Positions 1-9,134 of a stretch of 64,000 nt of DNA are shown here, piece by piece (position 1 is the first letter of the stretch; every line of letters starts with the position of its first letter). The position numbers were made by a program, and so were the translations under genes. Source of the DNA: Oscillatoria sp. FACHB-1407. Its GTDB lineage: Bacteria > Cyanobacteriota > Cyanobacteriia > Elainellales > Elainellaceae. The notes beneath the pieces were generated by a model, which was given only the letters and a program-made list of their open reading frames with translations, did no database searches and was not told the DNA's origin. The DNA is taken from the NCBI RefSeq assembly GCF_014697545.1, contig NZ_JACJSA010000008.1, forward strand, positions 186,001-250,000, in the 5' to 3' direction.

Positions 1-574
1 CCAGTCCAGGTGGTGGGGGTTCGGGATACAGGTCACGGTAGTTGGGTCCACCCTCGTAGTTAAACACGGTCGCCTGCCCTTCAAACCGAAAGATGGAACC
101 GTAGACATTGGGCTTGTCCAGCAGCACACAAGCATCGTTCACCAGATAACGGGTAGGGAAGTTATCGGTGCCATCCACTACAACGTCGTAGGGTCTGACA
201 ATATCTAGCGCATTCTCAGAGCTAAGCCGCGTTTCATACAGATCAACCTGACAATTGGGGTTGATTTCTAGAATCCGATCTTTCGCGGAGTGAATTTTGG
301 GTTTGCCGACCCAGGAGGTGCCGTGAATCACCTGACGCTGGAGGTTGGAACTATCCACTACGTCAAAGTCAACAATACCAATCCGCCCGATGCCTGCGGC
401 GGCTAAATACAGCAACAACGGTGAGCCTAACCCGCCCGTACCAATACAAAGGACACTCGCCGCTTTGAGGCGTTTTTGCCCTTCTAGCCCGACCTCCGGC
501 AAAATGAGGTGACGGGAATAACGTTCATATTCTTCTCGACTGAGCTGGATTTCATCCAGATTGGGATCTAGCAT
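1..574 (-). CDS. moeB: Molybdopterin-synthase adenylyltransferase MoeB (3' part outside window)
   Basis: This is an E1/ThiF-like enzyme that adenylates the C-terminal glycine of a small sulfur-carrier protein such as MoaD, for molybdenum cofactor synthesis. The visible 191 residues contain the nucleotide-binding GTGGLG motif (about residues 45-50), the acidic end of the next strand (IVDFDVVD) and the SNLQRQV segment with its conserved Arg, all typical of the family. The frame leaves the window at position 1, so the zinc cysteines and any C-terminal rhodanese domain are not visible. I chose the ATG at 574, giving MLDPNLDEIQL, because cyanobacterial MoeB proteins begin this way. An in-frame ATG at 613 is the alternative. 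It lies just downstream of the M67 peptidase gene and is probably cotranscribed with it. Confidence 0.93.
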   Translation of the reverse strand, partial: MLDPNLDEIQLSREEYERYSRHLILPEVGLEGQKRLKAASVLCIGTGGLGSPLLLYLAAAGIGRIGIVDFDVVDSSNLQRQVIHGTSWVGKPKIHSAKDRILEINPNCQVDLYETRLSSENALDIVRPYDVVVDGTDNFPTRYLVNDACVLLDKPNVYGSIFRFEGQATVFNYEGGPNYRDLYPEPPPPGL

Positions 575-656
575 GGCAATTTTCAAAGGTAATTGAGTCA
601 GGATGCGTAACATCAATCAGCTCTAGAAGAACTGCCCTAGAGGTGAGGGGGTAGGG

Positions 657-1136
657 CTAGTGGCTGTTGAGAATCGTTTCAGGTTGAAACTGGTGAGATG
701 GGTCTAACCTCCAGGATAGTAAATTTTGGGCACAGCCCTGACGCACAGAAACAATCAGATACGAGTAATCTGACCACGCCAACACCCGATCGCACTCCGA
801 CGGCACAGCCGGATGATCGATGTGGGAGTGATAGATACCAATAATTGTGAGGTGGCGATCGCGGGCATAGCGTTGACCCACCAACATCTCTTTGGGATCA
901 ATCCAATAGCGGCGAGATTTGCTCAACGGTAAGTCATCATGAACAGACCCAGACAACTCACGAGCAACCTCATCGCTCCAGGCGTTTTGGGTTTGCCACA
1001 CCTCAACGATTGCACGCATATCCGGCTCATCCGGAACCCCTCGCCCCAACAACAAACCACAGCACTCGTCAGGATAAGTGCCTTCAGCGTGCGCTTGAAT
1101 TTGCTGTAAGTGGTCAGGGGTAAGCCGCAGCGTCAC
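657..1136 (-). CDS. M67 family (JAMM/Mov34-type) metallopeptidase
   Basis: This 159-residue protein is a single JAMM/MPN domain, a zinc isopeptidase fold. Visible are the N-terminal glutamate in the DECCGLLLG segment (near residue 24) and the H-S-H followed by ten residues and D (about residues 103-116, with PSECD), which is the family's zinc-binding signature. Bacterial members of this type trim C-terminal extensions from ubiquitin-like sulfur carriers so that the Gly-Gly end can be activated. Its position directly upstream of moeB, same strand, with a gap of 43 to 82 bases depending on the moeB start, fits that role. The substrate is inferred from context; no sulfur-carrier gene is seen in the window. 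Confidence 0.9.
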   Translation of the reverse strand: MTLRLTPDHLQQIQAHAEGTYPDECCGLLLGRGVPDEPDMRAIVEVWQTQNAWSDEVARELSGSVHDDLPLSKSRRYWIDPKEMLVGQRYARDRHLTIIGIYHSHIDHPAVPSECDRVLAWSDYSYLIVSVRQGCAQNLLSWRLDPSHQFQPETILNSH

Positions 1137-1321
1137 AGACGATCGAGAATGTTAAACCAGCCTTTTATCTTACCGTTACCAAGACGATTAGGAAAGAAGG
1201 ACAGGTAGGAAATGAGAGGGTAGAGGGTTGGAGGAATAGCGGAGTAGAGTGCGCGATCGCCTCGACCAGATTTCTGAAATCTGAGAAATACGGGAGCGAG
1301 ACGCTCCCACTGACCCCAAAT

Positions 1322-1488
1322 CAATGTGAATTCGGGATCAGGATTTCGGCGGTTTTAACCACCGCTATCGGAGCAAAACCAACCTGCGTCGGTTCGTCAA
1401 ATCCTGCCTTTTCCGGAGTCCGCGTCGGTGGACTTCGCTCTAGTAGCTGCGAATTCATTCGCCGAGCTCTTAGACCGAATTGCCCCTA
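1322..1488. mobile_element. MITE-like intergenic element, family A copy 1
   Basis: About 165 bases closely matching copies at 25790-25955 and 57710-57874 and a truncated copy at 30917-30981. In the best copies the ends are imperfect inverted repeats (TAACGTGAATTCGG against the complement of the right end). The interior holds GGCGGTTTTAACCACCGC-type and CCGCGTCGGTGGACTT-type hairpins. No coding capacity: a short open frame running through it (starting 1428) recurs in the other copies only because the DNA is repeated. The ends of this copy are more decayed than those of the 25.8 kb copy. Confidence 0.7.
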
Positions 1489-1531
1489 AATTATGGGCAC
1501 CCTGGATTCTTCTCTACCCCCATTCCCTTCC

Positions 1532-1692
1532 AGACGCGATAAATCGCGCCTCTTCCTATTCCTCACTCCCTTCCAGACGCGATAAATCGCGCCTCTTCCT
1601 ACTCCCCATCCCCTTCCAGACGCGATAAATCGTGCCTCTTCCTACTCCCCATCCCCTTCCAGACGCGATAAATCGCGCCTCTTCCTACTCCT
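1532..1692. repeat. Four tandem 43-bp repeats carrying a GACGCGATAAATCGCG palindrome
   Basis: Units begin at 1532, 1575, 1618 and 1661, exactly 43 bases apart, and differ by only a few substitutions (for example one CGCGCC to CGTGCC change). Each contains the near-palindrome GACGCGATAAATCGCGCC followed by CTCTTCCTACTCC. The array ends a few bases before the stop codon of the CAP-domain gene, so it would lie in that gene's 3' untranslated region. The same palindrome core recurs at 30758, 53055, 61474 and inside the TIR gene near 62109. Confidence 0.85.
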
Positions 1693-1695
1693 CAT

Positions 1696-2508
1696 TCACA
1701 CAGCTGTTCCAAAGTTCTGAGTCCAATAACGCCCGTAATTCACATTCCCTGTATCATTCGTCAACTCGTAATAGCCCACCCCAATTTCCCGGAAGTTGGC
1801 ATTCAAAATGTTGGCTCGATGTCCAGGGCTATTCATCCAGGCATCCACGACCGCCTCAGGAGTCTGCTGCCCTGCGGCGATATTTTCAGCCGCTCGTGAC
1901 CAGCGATACCCCGCTCTGGTCATCCGATCCCAGGGTTGAGAGCCATCGGCTCCGGTGTGAGAAAAGAAGTCCTGAACTGCCATGTTTTGGCTGTGGGTTT
2001 GGGCAGCGGTATTGAGCTTACTGTTAAGGGTCAACGGTTGTAGCCCAAATTGTTGACGAAAGGCATTGGTCAAACTAACCACTCGCTCCACAAACGTGGG
2101 GGAGGTTGAGTTAAGGGTGTCGGTGGTCTGGCTAGCTGTAGAACCCATTAACGGTTGAGCGATCGCACTCAGGCGGTAGCCCGTTTCTCCGGTTGACCGG
2201 GTAGAAACCCGTAAAAAGAAAGTACCAGCCTCTAAGTTTGGTAGATGCAGGGAAGCAGTTGCCCCAGAGGAACGCGATCGCCTAAGGATTTCGGTGCGCT
2301 CAATTTGACCATTACCGTTACGATCCTGGGCTAGCTCAATTGCGACAGGGTTGCTCGCCCGTTTTAAGTTCACGGTGAGCTGATTGGCACCAGTCAGCAC
2401 AAATCGATAAAAATCGTTTTGATCTTGACCCCCAATAGCCTCACTCACTGTAGTTCCTAATCGCAAGGTGCTCGCTTGTCTTGATGTATTACCAACTCGA
2501 TCTCTCAT
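1696..2508 (-). CDS. Secreted-type protein with PPC-like and CAP (SCP/PR-1) domains
   Basis: The N-terminal half (residues about 10-120) has the beta-sandwich pattern of bacterial pre-peptidase C-terminal (PPC) domains, with DQNDFYRFVL and AGTFFLRVS strands. The C-terminal half (about 150-270) is a CAP domain of the YkwD type: H in QTHSQNMA, AENIAAG, the NSPGHRANIL motif and the final YWTQNFG strand. CAP domains of bacteria are extracellular; the biochemical role is unsettled. No classical signal peptide is visible. The longest frame starts at 2526, but the ATG at 2508 is preceded by GGAG at good spacing, so I prefer it (270 residues). It is isolated and followed by the 43-bp tandem array. 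Confidence 0.82.
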   Translation of the reverse strand: MRDRVGNTSRQASTLRLGTTVSEAIGGQDQNDFYRFVLTGANQLTVNLKRASNPVAIELAQDRNGNGQIERTEILRRSRSSGATASLHLPNLEAGTFFLRVSTRSTGETGYRLSAIAQPLMGSTASQTTDTLNSTSPTFVERVVSLTNAFRQQFGLQPLTLNSKLNTAAQTHSQNMAVQDFFSHTGADGSQPWDRMTRAGYRWSRAAENIAAGQQTPEAVVDAWMNSPGHRANILNANFREIGVGYYELTNDTGNVNYGRYWTQNFGTAV

Positions 2509-2737
2509 TGCTTCTACTCCATGCATTTAATATCGACCTGTTCAGTCTTCAGTAAGCAATGAAGTCAAAAAGCAATCAACCTGATATCTACAGAACTCTA
2601 TTGTTAGGTGCGAAGTTTTCTACGAGTTTTTAACGATTTCAATTCAGAATTCGAAAATAAATTGCCCAGAGTGCCGTTGATGTGTTAAGGATTTCTGTCA
2701 ACTCACAAGTGTTTCTTTTTCTAATACAAACCCCATC

Positions 2738-2830
2738 TATAGCAGTCCTATCTGATTTGTGAAAAAGGTGATTTGTGAAAGTGCCTGCCCAATGGGCGGG
2801 CACTTTCACAAATCATTTAGGGTTGCTATA
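2738..2830. mobile_element. 93-bp inverted-repeat element, family B copy 1
   Basis: Ends are TATAGCAGTCCTATCTGATT and TATAGCAACCCTAAATGATT (complement), that is, terminal inverted repeats beginning TATAGC. The centre is a long near-perfect hairpin built from GTGAAAGTGCC and GGGCGGGCACTTTCAC. The same 93-bp element lies in the opposite orientation at 39781-39873 with only a couple of differences, which indicates recent copying. No coding capacity. Confidence 0.75.
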
Positions 2831-2922
2831 TAGCTGCCCTAAATCAGTTATTAGATGAGTGGGTTCGAGAGCCGCATCTCTGAGGGATACGCCTCCCACA
2901 ACCCATTTAAGATTGCTATATA
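2827..2922. mobile_element. Second TATAGC-ended element abutting the first
   Basis: Starts with TATATAGCTGCCCTAAATCA and ends with the complement of TATATAGCAATCTTAAATGGG. It shares the TATATA boundary with the preceding 93-bp element and has a different interior. A third left end (TATATAGCCGTTCTAAATGA) starts at 2917, immediately after, but I find no matching right end. This suggests elements inserted end to end at TATA-rich boundaries. Confidence 0.55.
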
Positions 2923-3240
2923 GCCGTTCTAAATGAATCACAAGATAAGCGGTTTGGGATGATTATAATTCCCCATAACATAAATCCTGTGGAGATTACG
3001 GATGCAGAACGACCTTACTTTTGGGTTCATTTTCTGCACTTCAGCAGGCAAAATAAGTAGTTTCTACAAGGTCGATAATCCGTAGCTTTGACGAATAGTA
3101 GAGTCTGTATATATCCAGATTATTTTCTGTAGAATTACTTAGGTTAAAATGTGGTCATAGGTGCAAGTTTGTCATACTTTTAAAGAAGGCTTTTATCTTT
3201 TGTTCAAGCTTCACTGACTTCAGGGTGGCATTTTGCTACG
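2923..3240. other. Intergenic leader before the sensor kinase gene
   Basis: No gene recognised. Contents are the orphan TATATAGC end noted in the preceding entry, an ACGGATGCAGAACGACC stretch and AT-rich DNA likely to hold the promoter of the downstream histidine kinase. No specific operator could be assigned. Confidence 0.4.
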
Positions 3241-4884
3241 ATGCTGAGCAAATCCTTCTCAGGGGATAATGATTCGGTAATGACTAACAAATCCACCTAC
3301 GAAACCAAGCGACTGAGAGCATTGCGGAGATATCGCATTCTGGATACTCTGCCAGAAGCTGCTTTCGATGATTTGACCACCCTGGCGGCTCACATCTGTG
3401 GTACCCCCATCGCTTTAATTAGCCTGGTTGATATCCATCGGATTTGGTTCAAGTCAAAGGTGGGATGGGATGGGGTGGAAACCCCTCGCAAAAATGGCTT
3501 TTCCGACTATGCCATTCAAAAGCCTCATGAAATTTTAGTTGTCCCCGATGCCTCTGAGGACGATCGCTTTGTCGCTAACGCACTGGTGGTGGCGAACCCC
3601 TATGTGCGGTTCTATGCAGGAACTCCGCTGATCACCCCTGATGGATATGCAATCGGCACCCTTTGCACCCTTGATCGAATTCCACGTAAGCTTTTGCCAG
3701 GTCAGATCGAAGCCCTCCAGGTGTTGGGGCGACAGGTCATTACCCAACTAGAACTCCGTGCTAACGTCAATCGGTTAGAACGCACGATTACTCGACAGAA
3801 GCGGGTTGAAAAAGCTCTGAATCAAAGTAATCGACGATTTCGGCAACTGGTTGAGGAATTACAGCAGACCCAGACTCAACTGATTCAAACCGAGAAAATG
3901 TCCAGCCTGGGGCAAATGGTGGCGGGTGTTGCTCACGAGATTAACAATCCGGTGAGTTTTGTCTATGGCAATATCACCTACGTCAGTCGCTACATGCAGG
4001 ACTTGTTTGACCTGCTCAAGCTTTATCAGAAGCACTATCCCTATCCCCACGATGAGATCTATGACTGCGCCGAATCGATTGATCTCAACTTCTTGTCTGA
4101 AGACTTACCTAAAATCCTGTCTTCGATGAAAGTGGGTGCCGATCGCATTCGGCAGATTGTGCTGTCGTTGCGCAATTTCTCTCGCTTAGATGAAGCTGAA
4201 AAGAAACCCGTTGACATTCATCAGGGAATCGATAACACCTTGCTGATTTTGCAGCATCGTCTTAAAGCAACGAATGACGGATTTGGGATTGAGGTCATCA
4301 AGTCCTATGGCAATGTGCCCCCTGTTGAGTGCTATGCCGGGCAACTCAATCAGGTCTTTATGAATATCTTGAGCAATGCGATCGATGCTCTGGAGCAGGC
4401 TAATACCGCCGCGATCGAAGAGGATGAGCCAACAAAACCGGGCCGCATCTGCATTCGCACAGAGGTGCTCAATCGCCGCTTTGAAAATAAAACCTGTGCC
4501 TCAGCGTTGATTCACATCACAGATAATGGTCCTGGCATTCCGGCTGAGGTAAAGGAACGCATTTTTGACCCATTTTTTACGACAAAACCTGTTGGCAAAG
4601 GAACAGGTCTGGGGCTTTCAATCAGCTACCAAATCGTTGTAGAACGGCACGGTGGCTCTTTGAAATGTGTCTCAGAACCTCAGAAAGGCACAGAGTTTTG
4701 GATTGAGATTCCCATTCATCCGACTTGCGATGCTGATGACTCCCTTGAAACAGCAGCCAGATCGGATCTGGCACCATCTTCTATGGTTTCGTTGGATGAG
4801 CAATCTCCACGGGATGTTTTGCCATCTCCTGATATCTACCAAAAGCAACCCCAAATTATCTCCTCGTCTAAGATCGCGGGATAG
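3241..4884 (+). CDS. GAF-domain sensor histidine kinase
   Basis: A soluble two-component sensor of 547 residues. Residues about 35-175 form a GAF domain of the type opening with [17 protein letters not shown] and containing [17 protein letters not shown] coiled-coil linker (about 175-220) leads to a HisKA segment with phospho-acceptor His232 in [12 protein letters not shown]. The HATPase domain shows the N box ([15 protein letters not shown]), G1 (DNGPGIP) and F/G2 boxes ([19 protein letters not shown]). No transmembrane segment is visible, so the sensed signal is cytoplasmic, and no cognate response regulator is adjacent. M14 (3280) is an alternative start; neither candidate has a strong ribosome-binding site. 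Confidence 0.92.
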   Translation: MLSKSFSGDNDSVMTNKSTYETKRLRALRRYRILDTLPEAAFDDLTTLAAHICGTPIALISLVDIHRIWFKSKVGWDGVETPRKNGFSDYAIQKPHEILVVPDASEDDRFVANALVVANPYVRFYAGTPLITPDGYAIGTLCTLDRIPRKLLPGQIEALQVLGRQVITQLELRANVNRLERTITRQKRVEKALNQSNRRFRQLVEELQQTQTQLIQTEKMSSLGQMVAGVAHEINNPVSFVYGNITYVSRYMQDLFDLLKLYQKHYPYPHDEIYDCAESIDLNFLSEDLPKILSSMKVGADRIRQIVLSLRNFSRLDEAEKKPVDIHQGIDNTLLILQHRLKATNDGFGIEVIKSYGNVPPVECYAGQLNQVFMNILSNAIDALEQANTAAIEEDEPTKPGRICIRTEVLNRRFENKTCASALIHITDNGPGIPAEVKERIFDPFFTTKPVGKGTGLGLSISYQIVVERHGGSLKCVSEPQKGTEFWIEIPIHPTCDADDSLETAARSDLAPSSMVSLDEQSPRDVLPSPDIYQKQPQIISSSKIAG

Positions 4885-4899
4885 CTGCCAGGATTCGGA

Positions 4900-5847
4900 T
4901 TACAACGCAACAAAGCGATCGCTCGCCTCCATCAAAGCATTGCCAATACCGGGTTCTGTCATGGAGTGCCCCGCATCAGGCACAACAATAAACTCTGCTT
5001 CTGGCCAGACTTTGTGTAGCTCCCAGGCAGAGATCATGGGGCAAACCACATCGTAGCGTCCCTGCACGATCACAGCGGGGATGTGACGAATGCGATCGAC
5101 ATTCTTCAACAGTTGATCTTCAGGTTCCATAAAACCACGGTTGACAAAATAGTGGCATTCGATTCGGGCAAATGCCTCAGCAAAGTGCTGCTCACCAAAC
5201 TTTTGCTGCAAGTTGACGTCTGGGATCAGTTTGCTGGTGCTGGCTTCCCAAATTGACCAGGCACGAGCAGCGATCGCCCGTGTCTCTGCGTCTGCACTTG
5301 TGAGGCGTTTGTAGTAGGCTCCTATCAAATCGTGCCGTTCTTCCGGCGGAATCAGTTCCAGATATGGTTCCCAGGCATCAGGGAAGAGGTTGCTGGCTCC
5401 CTCTTGATAAAACCAGAGCAATTCCTTTTGCCGCAGCATAAAAATACCCCGCAAAATCAGACCTTTGCACCGCTCCGGGTAGGTCTGACTGTAGGCAAGG
5501 GCGAGGGTGCTGCCCCAACTGCCACCAAAGACGACCCATTGAGAAATGCCCAGGTGAGTCCGAATCGTCTCAATATCGTGCACCAGATTCCAGGTGGTGT
5601 TTTCTCGTAACTCGGCATGGGGCTTACTACGTCCACAGCCTCGCTGGTCGAAGATGACGATCCGCCAGCGTTGGGGATCAAAGAAACGGCGAAATAGGGG
5701 GTCGCTGCCGCCGCCGGGTCCTCCATGCAAAAACACGATGGGTTTACCATCTGGATTGCCCGACTGCTCCACATAAAGGGTATGCAGGTCAGACACGGGC
5801 AACATCTCAACGGAGTAAGGCTCGATGGGAGGATAAAGGTTCAGCAT
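4900..5847 (-). CDS. pip: Proline iminopeptidase (S33 alpha/beta hydrolase)
   Basis: Cleaves N-terminal proline from peptides in the cytoplasm. The 315 residues show the oxyanion HGGPGGG motif (41-47), the nucleophile elbow GGSWGS with Ser110, the DQRGCGRS segment typical of the family, and the C-terminal GRYDVVCP (Asp) and DAGHS (His) completing the triad. Length matches the usual 310-320 residues. It converges on the histidine kinase gene with only 15 bases between stop codons. No strong ribosome-binding site precedes the ATG, which is nevertheless the conserved start (MLNLYPPIEPY). Confidence 0.93.
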   Translation of the reverse strand: MLNLYPPIEPYSVEMLPVSDLHTLYVEQSGNPDGKPIVFLHGGPGGGSDPLFRRFFDPQRWRIVIFDQRGCGRSKPHAELRENTTWNLVHDIETIRTHLGISQWVVFGGSWGSTLALAYSQTYPERCKGLILRGIFMLRQKELLWFYQEGASNLFPDAWEPYLELIPPEERHDLIGAYYKRLTSADAETRAIAARAWSIWEASTSKLIPDVNLQQKFGEQHFAEAFARIECHYFVNRGFMEPEDQLLKNVDRIRHIPAVIVQGRYDVVCPMISAWELHKVWPEAEFIVVPDAGHSMTEPGIGNALMEASDRFVAL

Positions 5848-5891
5848 GAAGTGTCAAACAAACGGCGCAGATCAATCGTAGCGGCTTACCC

Positions 5892-7547
5892 CTATTCCGT
5901 TAACAATGCTCTGGTTGAAGACTGACCCAGTTGCTTGAGTTGTCGTGCCAGTTGGATATTAGCCATTGCGATCGCCAACCACTGTCCCAGAATGGCTGTC
6001 CCAATGAGGGACATGGAGAACCCTTCAGACAGACTGAGGACTGACCAGGGAACAGGCGTAAAGAGCAACAGGAATTGTGCCAGGACAGGTAAATCAAAGC
6101 TGAATCCCAAAATCCCTATGAAAGGAGCAAGCATGGCTGTTCCTACAAGGGCAACGACTCCAAAGGGTCGATTAGATGGTTTAAAGAGCAAGGCAATTTG
6201 GAGCAAGGTTGCATACAAAATGATCAGGTTGCCAGTGATGATGGCCCCTGCAAAGGCATAGCTAAATGCTCGCCAGCTATTCAACCCCAACCCCATTACA
6301 AACAGCAACGCGATACCAAAAATCAGCAAATTCAGGGCGATCGCCACAATAGCTGGACTGCGTTCACCCAACACCAGATCCCACAGGAGGGCGCGATCGG
6401 GCAACCGTTTGCGTAACCATGACCTCTGTCGTTGAGGAGACTCTACCTCAGAGGCGATCGCCTCTCGCTCAAAATGGCGATATCGTGCCCAATCCACGAG
6501 ATTCTGGCGAGAAATAGAGAGCAGCGCAATCAGGCATAAAAACACGGCAACATTGAGAACAGCAATGGCTCCGATGGTTGAAAAAAGCTGGTTAACCTGC
6601 TCTTTGCTACTGAGGAAGAGAGCAAAACCAATAATCAGAATCTCGACGTAGAGGGTTAAGCCATAGCTTTGCTTTTTGCTGATGATGGTTGCTCCAGGCT
6701 GATGAAAACAGCGATGGAGTGCCTGCCAGATCCAGTAACTACAAATCGCCAGATTCATCAGTAGAAATGCATGGGGAATGAATGAGTTGTAAGTTGAAGC
6801 GTCTGTCACCGCATCATCCCCTAAGAAGAAGTGCACGTAGGGAGCCCAGGTGATGTACCCATTCCACAGCATGTAGAGTGGCACGAGGAAGAGTGCTGTA
6901 AACCCACTGATGATCAGGGCATAGATAGTGCCTAAATGCTCACCAACGACACGCCCTGGAAGCTTACTCAAAAACGCATTGAGCAATGCTGCACTGTAGC
7001 CAAGGAAAGCTCCCCCCGCTAGCACAACATAAAAACTCAGCACTATCCAGAGCGGCAGGTTGACGGCAGTGGCAACAACGATATGGAAAGGCACAGCGGC
7101 TACTACTGCAACATAGAGCAAGCTGGGAACCCCTAACAATTTGCCTGACAAAATTGTCCAGGCGGATTGAGGGCTGAGGCGGATAAAGTTTAAAGTCCCC
7201 CGATGCTCCTCCTGGTAGAGGTCTGCGGTTAACAGAAATACCCCTGACACAATCAACCCATACATCAAGAGCCAGTGCAGAACCTGGATCATGTCTGCCC
7301 ACCACGCTGCCCAATCCACTAAAAAATTGCCATTTGCGTCTTTGGGGCATCTGGAGTCGCTGACGCAATAGCTTGAAAAGCCGTGCTCGGCAGGCAACTG
7401 GTTGTAGAAAAAGATAATGATACCAAGCTGAACGAGAACAGAAATGGCGATCGCCATCAACACATTCCTGGCTTTAAAGCGACTCTTCAGTTCTCTAGAC
7501 AGTTGTGGATTCCAATCGCTGGCGTGGTTGATCCAATTGGATAGCAT
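5892..7547 (-). CDS. ABC-2 type transporter permease
   Basis: An integral membrane protein of 551 residues with about a dozen hydrophobic segments in two groups separated by a hydrophilic stretch (around residues 345-390). Early on it carries TADLYQEEHRGTLNFIRLSPQS, the cytoplasmic loop typical of ABC-2 permeases coupled to an ATPase. It is downstream of, and surely partnered with, the ATP-binding subunit at 7663-8613. The 115-base gap between them is filled with heptad repeats. The ATG at 7547 has GGAG upstream. Exported substrate unknown. Confidence 0.88.
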   Translation of the reverse strand: MLSNWINHASDWNPQLSRELKSRFKARNVLMAIAISVLVQLGIIIFFYNQLPAEHGFSSYCVSDSRCPKDANGNFLVDWAAWWADMIQVLHWLLMYGLIVSGVFLLTADLYQEEHRGTLNFIRLSPQSAWTILSGKLLGVPSLLYVAVVAAVPFHIVVATAVNLPLWIVLSFYVVLAGGAFLGYSAALLNAFLSKLPGRVVGEHLGTIYALIISGFTALFLVPLYMLWNGYITWAPYVHFFLGDDAVTDASTYNSFIPHAFLLMNLAICSYWIWQALHRCFHQPGATIISKKQSYGLTLYVEILIIGFALFLSSKEQVNQLFSTIGAIAVLNVAVFLCLIALLSISRQNLVDWARYRHFEREAIASEVESPQRQRSWLRKRLPDRALLWDLVLGERSPAIVAIALNLLIFGIALLFVMGLGLNSWRAFSYAFAGAIITGNLIILYATLLQIALLFKPSNRPFGVVALVGTAMLAPFIGILGFSFDLPVLAQFLLLFTPVPWSVLSLSEGFSMSLIGTAILGQWLAIAMANIQLARQLKQLGQSSTRALLTE

Positions 7548-7562
7548 GGGAGGTTCTCCAGA

Positions 7563-7655
7563 ACAGGATGAAGGATAAACGATAAAGGATGAAAACAGCG
7601 AATCAGGATGAACCGTATAAGATCTTTTAGCCTTTATCCTTCATCCTTTATCTTT
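7563..7655. repeat. Heptad (STRR-type) repeats forming an inverted pair
   Basis: Variants of the 7-base unit GGATGAA/GGATAAA appear on one side (from 7567), and their complements TTTATCC/TTCATCC on the other (to about 7655), so the transcript between the two ABC transporter genes can fold into a hairpin. The same heptad is found at 13558-13679, 17022-17040 and 49095-49170. Confidence 0.75.
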
Positions 7656-7662
7656 GTTAGTT

Positions 7663-8613
7663 TTATGACGTTTGTTTGTGACCTAACTTTAAGAAAATGC
7701 TCTCTAAGTCTTCCTGAGTGCAGTGAAATTCGGTGAGGGGAATGCCTGCATAAATGAGCGATCGCATCAGGTCTGCGATAGTTTCGGGGGTGCCTGAGAA
7801 ATGCACTTTGAGGCTGGAGGTCGCTGGAATAACCTCAATGTCATCAATGTAAGAGCACTGTTGTAGTTCGGCTTGCAAGGCATCCAGACTTCCCAGGGTA
7901 GACATGACAATTTGTTGACGGCTGAAACGGCGATAAAGCTCTTGCAGCGAGGTATTCTCGACCAGATAGCCCAGTTCCATAATGCCAACGGAGGTACAGA
8001 GTTCTGCCAGATCGCTTAACACATGGGACGAGATGAGAATTGTCATGCCCACTTCTCGTAAGGTTTTGATGATGTCGCGGAACTGCATTCGGGCGATCGG
8101 GTCTAGCCCTGACACGGGTTCATCCAGCAACAACACAACGGGTTCGTGAATGATGGTGCGGGCAAGGCTAAGACGTTGTTTCATGCCACGCGATAAAGTG
8201 GCGATCGCATCATTGCGCTTGTGGCTCAGTTGCACCATTTCCAGCACCTCGTGGAGTCGCCGCGTTCGGTGCACACCTTCTAAACGGTAGAGCCGCGCAA
8301 AATAATCAAGATAATCCCAGATTGTGAGGTCTTCGTAGAGAGGAAAATCATCGGGCAAAAAGCCCAGATAGCCTTTGACATGAGTGTTCGCTCTGTCTCG
8401 AAAGACCTGTTCACCATTGATGTAGATTTCCCCCATGGTGGGTTGCTCAGCCATCGCCAGCATCCGAATCAGAGTGGTTTTGCCTGCTCCATTGGGTCCA
8501 ATTAACCCAAAGACCTCCCCCGATTGAACGTGTAAGTCCACATCATTCACGGCAATGTGACGGTCAAATTGTTTGGTTAGCCCACGAGTTGCGATCGCCA
8601 GTTCTTGTGACAT
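7663..8613 (-). CDS. ABC transporter ATP-binding protein
   Basis: The nucleotide-binding subunit of an ABC-2 exporter, 316 residues. Walker A is GLIGPNGAGKTTL (about 37-49), Walker B is VVLLLDEPVSGLDP, and the H-loop is in LISSHVLSDL. The signature motif reads LSRGMKQRLSLAR rather than LSGGQ, a known variant in CcmA-like and Gld-like ATPases. The last 80 residues form a C-terminal regulatory extension common in this subfamily. It is the first gene of the pair with the permease. Confidence 0.92.
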   Translation of the reverse strand: MSQELAIATRGLTKQFDRHIAVNDVDLHVQSGEVFGLIGPNGAGKTTLIRMLAMAEQPTMGEIYINGEQVFRDRANTHVKGYLGFLPDDFPLYEDLTIWDYLDYFARLYRLEGVHRTRRLHEVLEMVQLSHKRNDAIATLSRGMKQRLSLARTIIHEPVVLLLDEPVSGLDPIARMQFRDIIKTLREVGMTILISSHVLSDLAELCTSVGIMELGYLVENTSLQELYRRFSRQQIVMSTLGSLDALQAELQQCSYIDDIEVIPATSSLKVHFSGTPETIADLMRSLIYAGIPLTEFHCTQEDLESIFLKLGHKQTS

Positions 8614-8799
8614 AGGGTTTCTGAGGCTGAAAGCCTCACACCTGAACTTCTATCAGATAGCCTAGCCGTTACCTACTAGCGATGTCATTGGATTTTCAGA
8701 TAAAGAGGGGATCATGATATGCAAAGATAATGAGAGCATTCTTTTCAGGAATGTTGCATTACTTAACGGTCCAGTTGCTAGAGAGAACCCCAAAACGCT

Positions 8800-9027
8800 A
8801 TGAAAGTTGGCGATCGCGTTCGTGTTAAAGAATCGATTACCATTTATCATCATCCCGAACACCGCAATGAGCCGTTTGATATCAAAGGTCAAGAGGGAGA
8901 AGTTATTGCGATTGTGAGTGAATGGCAAGGAAAGCCTATCAGCGCAAATTTACCAGTCCAGGTTAAATTTACGCCTAAGTTTAGAGCGCACCTCCGGGAG
9001 AATGAATTGGAAGTGTTAGAGAGCTAA
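8800..9027 (+). CDS. ftrV: Ferredoxin-thioredoxin reductase, variable chain
   Basis: The small SH3-like subunit that, with the catalytic FeS subunit, passes electrons from photosynthetic ferredoxin to thioredoxin. The 75 residues match the family from end to end: MKVGDRVRVKESI start, a YHHPEHRNEPFD loop, GQEGEV turn, VKFTPKFRAHL and the ELEVLE end. The gene stands alone; the catalytic chain (ftrC) is not in the window, as is usual in cyanobacteria. Confidence 0.92.
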   Translation: MKVGDRVRVKESITIYHHPEHRNEPFDIKGQEGEVIAIVSEWQGKPISANLPVQVKFTPKFRAHLRENELEVLES

Positions 9028-9134
9028 GCACCCCGTCCATTTGAGGTGTTGTTCAAGGTAGCATTCGACTGAGCTTACGCCAAAGTCTACGGTTTCACCG
9101 CCAAACTCCTGATTCCGAACTCAGGCTCAATCGG

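Noticed and set aside
1133-1324. 63-residue frame upstream of the M67 gene, overlapping its start by four bases
   Set aside because: Low-complexity, no family resemblance and no ribosome-binding site. The overlap alone is not enough.
1532-1692. CRISPR array
   Set aside because: The 43-bp units are contiguous with no variable spacers; neither leader nor cas genes are present.
1428-2015. Two plus-strand frames through the family A element, the 43-bp tandem repeats and the CAP gene
   Set aside because: They are translations of repeats (the same peptide DFALxAANSFA appears at 25.8 kb) and of the antisense of a good gene.
2850-2910. Possible tRNA because of a GGGTTCGAGA motif
   Set aside because: No acceptor stem or anticodon arm can be drawn around it; it is the interior of a TATAGC-ended element.
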